Origin: JBBDRW01 sp040905265
GTDB lineage: Bacteria; Bacteroidota; Rhodothermia; Balneolales; Balneolaceae
Assembly: GCA_040905265.1 (NCBI GenBank)
Contig: JBBDRW010000024.1
Location: 1 to 11,270, forward strand
Length of the DNA: 11,270 bases
Reading direction: 5' to 3'
A model generated the notes under the pieces. It made no database searches. It had not been told where the DNA came from and saw only the letters and a list, made by a program, of their open reading frames with translations. The translations under genes and the position numbers were made by a program. Position 1 is the stretch's first letter. Every line of letters begins with the position of its first letter. This document shows, one piece after another, positions 7,814-11,270 of the stretch.

Positions 7814-9107
7814 TGTTCAGTTTCTCCAGCCGGCGGGAGACTGCCAGCCGGTGCGCGTCCAGACCCTCCATACCGGCAAGTGTCTCTACTGTTGGTCCGA
7901 TATGTTTTAACCCGTCAGGTGTCGCCTCCTGAAACGTGATCGACTTCTGAAACGATGAGAGAGAAACACCACTATACATCCGTGCATATCCGTAGGTGGG
8001 GAGTGTATGGTTCGTTCCCGAGGCATAATCCCCCAGGCTCTCCGGAGTCCATCCACCCAGAAAGACCGACCCTGCATGTTCTACCCGGTCCATTAATTCA
8101 ACAGCATTTCTGCAATTCAGAATCAGATGTTCAGGTGCATACCGGTTGGAAAAATCGAGTGCCTCTTCGACGCGATCCGCCAAAACGATAAAGCTGTGGG
8201 CGAGTGCGTCGGTGGCAATGGATACCCTCGGGAGCTCCCCGAGCTGTCTCTCCAGGGCAGTCTCCAGTTCTTCCAGGTCAAATCCGGACACGGCCGCAAG
8301 AACGACCTGGCTGTCCGGGCCATGCTCGGCCTGGGATAACAGGTCTGCAGCAACGAAATCGGGATCGGCCGTTTCATCGGCAATAATGAGCAGTTCTGAC
8401 GGCCCGGCCGGCAGATCGATCGAAACCATCGCTTCACTGTTTTGTAACAACATTTTGGCGGCCGTAACATACTGATTTCCCGGCCCGAAAAGCTTGTCAA
8501 CTCCCGGGACCGATTCGCTTCCCCATGCCAGCGCGGCAATCGCCTGGGCTCCTCCGGCGAGGAGGATTTTTTTTGCACCGATCTTTTGTGCGACATAGGC
8601 GATTGCCGGTGGAACTGAACCGTTCCGGTCCGGTGGTGTCGCAAGGATAATCGTTTCGCAGCCGGCAGTTAGTGCCGGCACTCCCAGCATGACAGCCGTG
8701 GATGGAAGGGGCGCACTGCCGCCCGGCACATAGAGGCCGACCTTCTCAATTGGTCGAATGACCCTGGAGCAGGTGACACCCGGCATTGTTTCCACCTCCA
8801 GGTTCATCGACATCTGTTCCCGGTGGAACCGGTGGACATTTCGCATGGCGATATCGAGGGCATGTTTCTCTTCGTCCGGCAATGTTACATCAAGTGATTC
8901 AGGATCGACCACAATGTCCCGGAGGTCTATCCCGTCAAATTTCTTCGTATATCTGCGAATGGCGGCATCCCCATCCCGTCGGACATCTTCCAGAATCGGG
9001 CGTACTTTCGTCACTAGTGATTCCAGATCAATTCGTGGCCGCCGGCAGATACGATCGAGGCCGGTATCGTCAAGTTCCTTCAGACGGTATGTTTTCAATC
9101 TATCCAT
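7806..9107 (-). CDS. hisD: Histidinol dehydrogenase HisD
   Basis: HisD is the zinc enzyme that oxidises L-histidinol to L-histidine in two NAD-dependent steps, the end of the pathway. The 433-residue length is standard. Zinc ligands Q259 and H262 (LLSQAEHGPDS), D360 (ESLGDYASGTNHTLP) and H419 are present, and the catalytic pair E326-H327 lies in RYAPEHL. YVPGG (126-130) and KLFGPGNQYV (205-214) are conserved substrate/NAD loops. The ATG at 9105-9107 follows hisG by 12 nt. All catalytic residues are intact, so the final step can be carried out from this operon. Confidence 0.98.
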   Translation of the reverse strand: MDRLKTYRLKELDDTGLDRICRRPRIDLESLVTKVRPILEDVRRDGDAAIRRYTKKFDGIDLRDIVVDPESLDVTLPDEEKHALDIAMRNVHRFHREQMSMNLEVETMPGVTCSRVIRPIEKVGLYVPGGSAPLPSTAVMLGVPALTAGCETIILATPPDRNGSVPPAIAYVAQKIGAKKILLAGGAQAIAALAWGSESVPGVDKLFGPGNQYVTAAKMLLQNSEAMVSIDLPAGPSELLIIADETADPDFVAADLLSQAEHGPDSQVVLAAVSGFDLEELETALERQLGELPRVSIATDALAHSFIVLADRVEEALDFSNRYAPEHLILNCRNAVELMDRVEHAGSVFLGGWTPESLGDYASGTNHTLPTYGYARMYSGVSLSSFQKSITFQEATPDGLKHIGPTVETLAGMEGLDAHRLAVSRRLEKLNNG

Positions 9108-9119
9108 GTGGTTGAAGTT

Positions 9120-9998
9120 TCAGGCGATCATACTTTCAATCGGGAGCATCACAATTCCCGAGGCCCCAGCCTGTTTCAGGCTCTCCATTACATCCCAGAA
9201 GGTAGATAGAGGAACGACGGTGTGAATGGCAACCATCCCTTCCTCAGCCAGGGGAACAATAGTTGGGCTTTTTAGTGACGGTATGATCTTTCGAATTTCA
9301 GGAACTGCCGCTTCAGGGGCGTTCATCATGATGTACCTGCTCCGTTCCGCCAGCTGATACCCTTCAATCCTCTGCAGTATTTTTTCAATCAGCTTCTGTT
9401 TCCCGTCCGAGAGCGGTTTGTTGGTCTTGATGATTTCTGTCTCCGATTCGAAAATGGTCTCAATCTCCTCCAGTCCGTTCGCTTTCAGAGTATTACCGGT
9501 AGAGACAAGGTCACTGACAGCATCGGCAACTTCCAGGCGTGGAGCGATCTCAACAGATCCGGAGAGGGTAACCAGGTCGACGTCTACTCCATGTTTTTTG
9601 AAAAAGGAACCCGTCAGGTTCGGGTAACTGGTCGCTACTTTTTTTCCTGCAAAGTCTGCGATCTTTTGAATATTTCCACCCTTTTTAACCGCAAGAGAGA
9701 GCCGGCAGACTCCATAATCAAGGCCCCGTAATACGGTTACATCTGCTTCATCTTCAGCAGTCACATTGGCGCCGACAAAGCCGAGGTCACAGACGCCATC
9801 TTCGACATACTCCGGGATGTCATCGTCACGGATCAACAGAAGCTCCACGTCAAAATTCCGGCATCGGACAAGAAGGCTGCGTTTGTAGTCGTCAAACCGG
9901 AAACCGATCCCTTCCAGCAGATTTAACGTTTTATCTGTTAAACGGCCGCTTTTTTGAACGGCAATACGTAATGAAGTTGTCGAATCGAGAGTTCTCAT
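9120..9998 (-). CDS. hisG: ATP phosphoribosyltransferase HisG, long form
   Basis: HisG joins ATP and PRPP to give phosphoribosyl-ATP, the committed and regulated first step. At 292 residues it is the long form: two periplasmic-binding-protein-like lobes with the PRPP loop DAVSDLVSTGNTL (159-171), then an ACT-like regulatory domain (about 222-292) that binds histidine in this subfamily. It therefore should be feedback-inhibited and needs no HisZ partner; none is present. LRIAVQKSGRL (10-20) is the conserved N-terminus, supporting the ATG at 9996-9998. No Shine-Dalgarno sequence precedes it, only an A/T-rich stretch. It is the first enzyme gene of the operon, 76 nt after the stop of the His-rich leader frame. 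Confidence 0.97.
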   Translation of the reverse strand: MRTLDSTTSLRIAVQKSGRLTDKTLNLLEGIGFRFDDYKRSLLVRCRNFDVELLLIRDDDIPEYVEDGVCDLGFVGANVTAEDEADVTVLRGLDYGVCRLSLAVKKGGNIQKIADFAGKKVATSYPNLTGSFFKKHGVDVDLVTLSGSVEIAPRLEVADAVSDLVSTGNTLKANGLEEIETIFESETEIIKTNKPLSDGKQKLIEKILQRIEGYQLAERSRYIMMNAPEAAVPEIRKIIPSLKSPTIVPLAEEGMVAIHTVVPLSTFWDVMESLKQAGASGIVMLPIESMIA

Positions 9999-10048
9999 AT
10001 GAAAATATAAGGTTTAATAAGGATACGAACAGAGGAGAAGGGGGCGGG

Positions 10049-10101
10049 CCGGAACAGGTGTACGTTCCCGGACGTTATGCACGATGCCCGTGATGGTCCG
10101 T
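10049..10101 (-). promoter_or_regulatory. Candidate his attenuator: two mutually exclusive hairpins
   Basis: Read on the minus strand. Segment CGGAC (10100-10096), inside the His-codon run, pairs perfectly with GTCCG (10073-10069) just after the leader stop, enclosing a small CACG/CGTG hairpin (10092-10089 with 10083-10080). The same downstream bases also belong to CCGGGAAC (10071-10064), which pairs with GTTCCGG (10055-10049) around an 8-nt loop with one bulged G. Only one of the two can form, so ribosome position on the leader could choose between them. The second hairpin is followed by a C-rich tract (10048-10031) rather than a T-run. Pairings were found by eye; no folding energies were computed. 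Confidence 0.6.
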
Positions 10102-10146
10102 ATGGCCATGATGACAGGGGGGAGTATGAAATAATATTGAGATCAT
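10075..10146 (-). CDS. hisL: Histidine-rich leader peptide HisL
   Basis: A 23-codon frame whose translation is a cis-acting sensor of charged histidyl-tRNA in known his attenuators. It starts at ATG 10146-10144 and stops at TAA 10077-10075. An in-frame TGA at 10155-10153 lies two codons before the ATG, so this is the only ATG that can open the frame. Seven of 23 residues are His (positions 7, 12, 13, 15, 18, 19, 21); residues 12-21 read HHGHTDHHGH. Six codons are CAT and one is CAC. The frame ends 76 nt before hisG and is followed by alternative hairpins. The His codons are interspersed, not a pure run as in Escherichia coli. Composition, position and downstream structure together make a chance origin unlikely. 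A metal-binding micropeptide is a less likely alternative. Confidence 0.85.
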   Translation of the reverse strand: MISILFHTPPCHHGHTDHHGHRA

Positions 10147-10418
10147 CAGAATTCACAATATAGGTGTTTTTGCAGGACTGATGCCACTTTTTTGTAACGC
10201 CTCCTATGAGAGAATTCGGTACACGGCCAGAGACCGGTTTTGTTGAAGAATCCATTCATATTTGGTATCTACTCCTTTCACTTTGGAGCTGGTGGTAAAC
10301 GTCTGTATGCTACTGGTATCACCTGATGCCCCGTTTCAGGCTTCTGGAAACAGACGAGTTCAGCTCCGGCCGTCACAATGGAGTGGTTGATATGGCAAAT
10401 GTTTTTATTCTTTCGGTT
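10147..10418. other. Divergent control region between hisL and the peptidase gene
   Basis: About 270 bp separate the two divergent transcription units. The minus-strand side has the possible TATATT element next to hisL. On the plus strand, TTGAAG (10243-10248) and TATCTA (10266-10271) are spaced by 17 bp but match consensus poorly, and CATATTTG (10257-10264) partly fits a Bacteroidota -7 element. A GGAG at 10380-10383 lies 8 nt before an alternative ATG (10392) of the peptidase gene. No inverted repeat that would suggest an operator, no T-box and no tRNA or other RNA gene was seen. Confidence 0.4.
10157..10185 (-). promoter_or_regulatory. Possible his operon promoter
   Basis: A TATATT hexamer on the minus strand (10162-10157) lies 10 nt before the hisL ATG. 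It is a good -10 element and also partly fits the Bacteroidota TAnnTTTG type. The -35 position (about 10185-10180) has no good match. If used, transcription would begin only about 4-5 nt before the leader ATG, giving an almost leaderless hisL. Consistent with this, no Shine-Dalgarno sequence precedes hisL. A promoter further upstream cannot be excluded. Confidence 0.33.
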
Positions 10419-11270
10419 ATGATACGACGTTCGACGAAACCAATATTATCCGCAGGCCTGTTGCTACTGCTCATCTTCTTGCCGTCAGTACTGAATGCAC
10501 AGGAGAAACAGCGATATCAGAGCCTCGAACATGCATTGGGGGCCACGGGAATTCTCGAAGGCTCCAACGGACCTCAAAATGTAATCTGGATTGAGGGCGG
10601 TGAGCGATACTCTTACTATGAATTTAACGCCCAGACCGACACACAGGTGATTCGGGCATACACACCTGCCACAGGTAAAGATGTACTGATCTTCAATCCG
10701 GCAGACCATCGCTTTCCCGGAACAGATCAGCCATTCACTTTCCGGGAGTTTCAGTGGTCGTCCGATTTCCGGTATCTGCTGTTTCAGGCCAACTTCACAC
10801 CTCTTTATCGATATTCGGGCAGGTCTGATTACTACTACTATTCACTGGAAGATGAATCAATTGAACTGATTACTGAAGATGCATTCACTGCGGAACTCTC
10901 TCCTGATGGCAGGAAAGTAGGTTTTGGCCGGGAGGGGGAACTGTATGTATATGACCTGGAGAGCGGGAAGGAGAGGCAGTTGACATTCGATTCGGAAGAG
11001 AATCTGTTTAACGGCCGGTTCGGATGGGTCTACGAAGAAGAATTTGGAAAAGTACAGGCATGGGAGTGGTCCCGGGACAGCCGTTACATCGCCTATTGGC
11101 AGAGTGATGAACGGGATGTGGAGCAGTTTGTATCGACCGACTACGAAGGACAGTATCCTGAATATACTGCAATTCCGTATCCGAAAGCGGGAGAGGAGAA
11201 TCCGTCGGTACGGATCGGTGTTGTAGATACCGGGACAGGGGAGCAGAACTGGATCGATCTGGACCTGGGG
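10419..11270 (+). CDS. S9B dipeptidyl peptidase IV-like protein, 3' part cut off by window edge
   Basis: The N-terminal 284 residues of a secreted prolyl-oligopeptidase-family enzyme that removes N-terminal dipeptides, often after proline, in the periplasm or at the cell surface. Residues 1-27 are a signal peptide (positively charged MIRRSTK, Leu-rich core, cut near VLNA-Q). The rest is the beta-propeller: FTFREFQWSSDFRYLLF, LSPDGRKVGFG and WSRDSRYIAYW are blade repeats. WVYEEEF at residues 203-209 is the DPP4 signature, whose glutamates bind the substrate N-terminus. The catalytic hydrolase domain (Ser, Asp, His) lies beyond the window, so activity cannot be judged. I prefer ATG 10419 because it gives a classical signal peptide; ATG 10392, with a GGAG before it, would add nine residues. 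It is divergent from the his operon and probably separately controlled. Confidence 0.9.
   Translation, partial: MIRRSTKPILSAGLLLLLIFLPSVLNAQEKQRYQSLEHALGATGILEGSNGPQNVIWIEGGERYSYYEFNAQTDTQVIRAYTPATGKDVLIFNPADHRFPGTDQPFTFREFQWSSDFRYLLFQANFTPLYRYSGRSDYYYYSLEDESIELITEDAFTAELSPDGRKVGFGREGELYVYDLESGKERQLTFDSEENLFNGRFGWVYEEEFGKVQAWEWSRDSRYIAYWQSDERDVEQFVSTDYEGQYPEYTAIPYPKAGEENPSVRIGVVDTGTGEQNWIDLDLG

Noticed and set aside
10201..10206. Perfect AGGAGG on the minus strand in the divergent control region
   Set aside because: The nearest start-like codon is a GTG 12 nt downstream opening a frame of only 13 codons with no notable content. Neighbouring genes do not use strong Shine-Dalgarno sequences, so this is probably chance.
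9995..10255. An 86-codon minus-strand frame that ends with a 4-nt overlap (ATATGA) on the hisG start
   Set aside because: It crosses the hisL frame in another phase, has no recognisable domain or signal and a composition typical of read-through noncoding DNA. The His-rich leader explains the same stretch better. The ATGA overlap may be chance, since hisG begins within ATATGA.
10206..10298. Plus-strand 30-codon frame upstream of the peptidase gene
   Set aside because: It ends in a Trp-rich tail but has no ribosome site, no family resemblance and no link to neighbouring genes; there is not enough to call it a gene or a leader.

Overview
The window carries a histidine-biosynthesis operon on the minus strand, flanked by two genes cut by the window edges. 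Mid-range G+C, A/T-rich start-codon upstream regions with few Shine-Dalgarno sequences, a TonB-dependent-receptor-like protein, a periplasmic S9 dipeptidyl peptidase and his proteins of Bacteroidota style (for example the HisH N-terminus and the HisB domain junction) suggest a Gram-negative member of the Bacteroidota/Balneolota/Rhodothermota group. This placement is an inference from protein style, not a measured assignment.

Layout. 1-532 (+) is the 3' part of a PfkB-family sugar kinase. 533-690 is a short convergent gap. From 10146 down to 691 (-) lies a tightly packed gene string: a His-rich leader peptide (hisL), then hisG, hisD, hisC, hisB, hisH, hisA, hisF, hisE, a 193-residue predicted outer-membrane protein and a 679-residue TonB-dependent-receptor-like protein. 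Several junctions overlap by 4-8 nt and the others are 12-78 nt apart, so one long transcript is plausible. 10147-10418 is a divergent control region. From 10419 (+) to the end is the 5' part of an S9B/DPP4-like peptidase with a signal peptide.

How the genes work together. HisG, HisE, HisA, HisH-HisF, HisB (dehydratase half), HisC and HisD cover most of the route from PRPP plus ATP to histidine. Two activities normally found in fusion proteins of such operons are not seen. The phosphatase half of HisB is a shortened relic without its key residues, and the cyclohydrolase half (HisI) of HisIE is absent, leaving HisE alone. Both steps must be supplied from elsewhere if the organism makes histidine.

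The main new observation is a short reading frame just upstream of hisG, too short for routine gene calling: 23 codons, seven of them His, six of those within ten codons just before the stop. It is followed by two mutually exclusive RNA hairpins. This is the layout of a histidine attenuator. The second hairpin is followed by a C-rich pyrimidine tract, not a clean U-run, so the termination mechanism may differ from the enterobacterial one. With the long, feedback-regulated form of HisG, the pathway appears to be controlled at both transcription and enzyme level.
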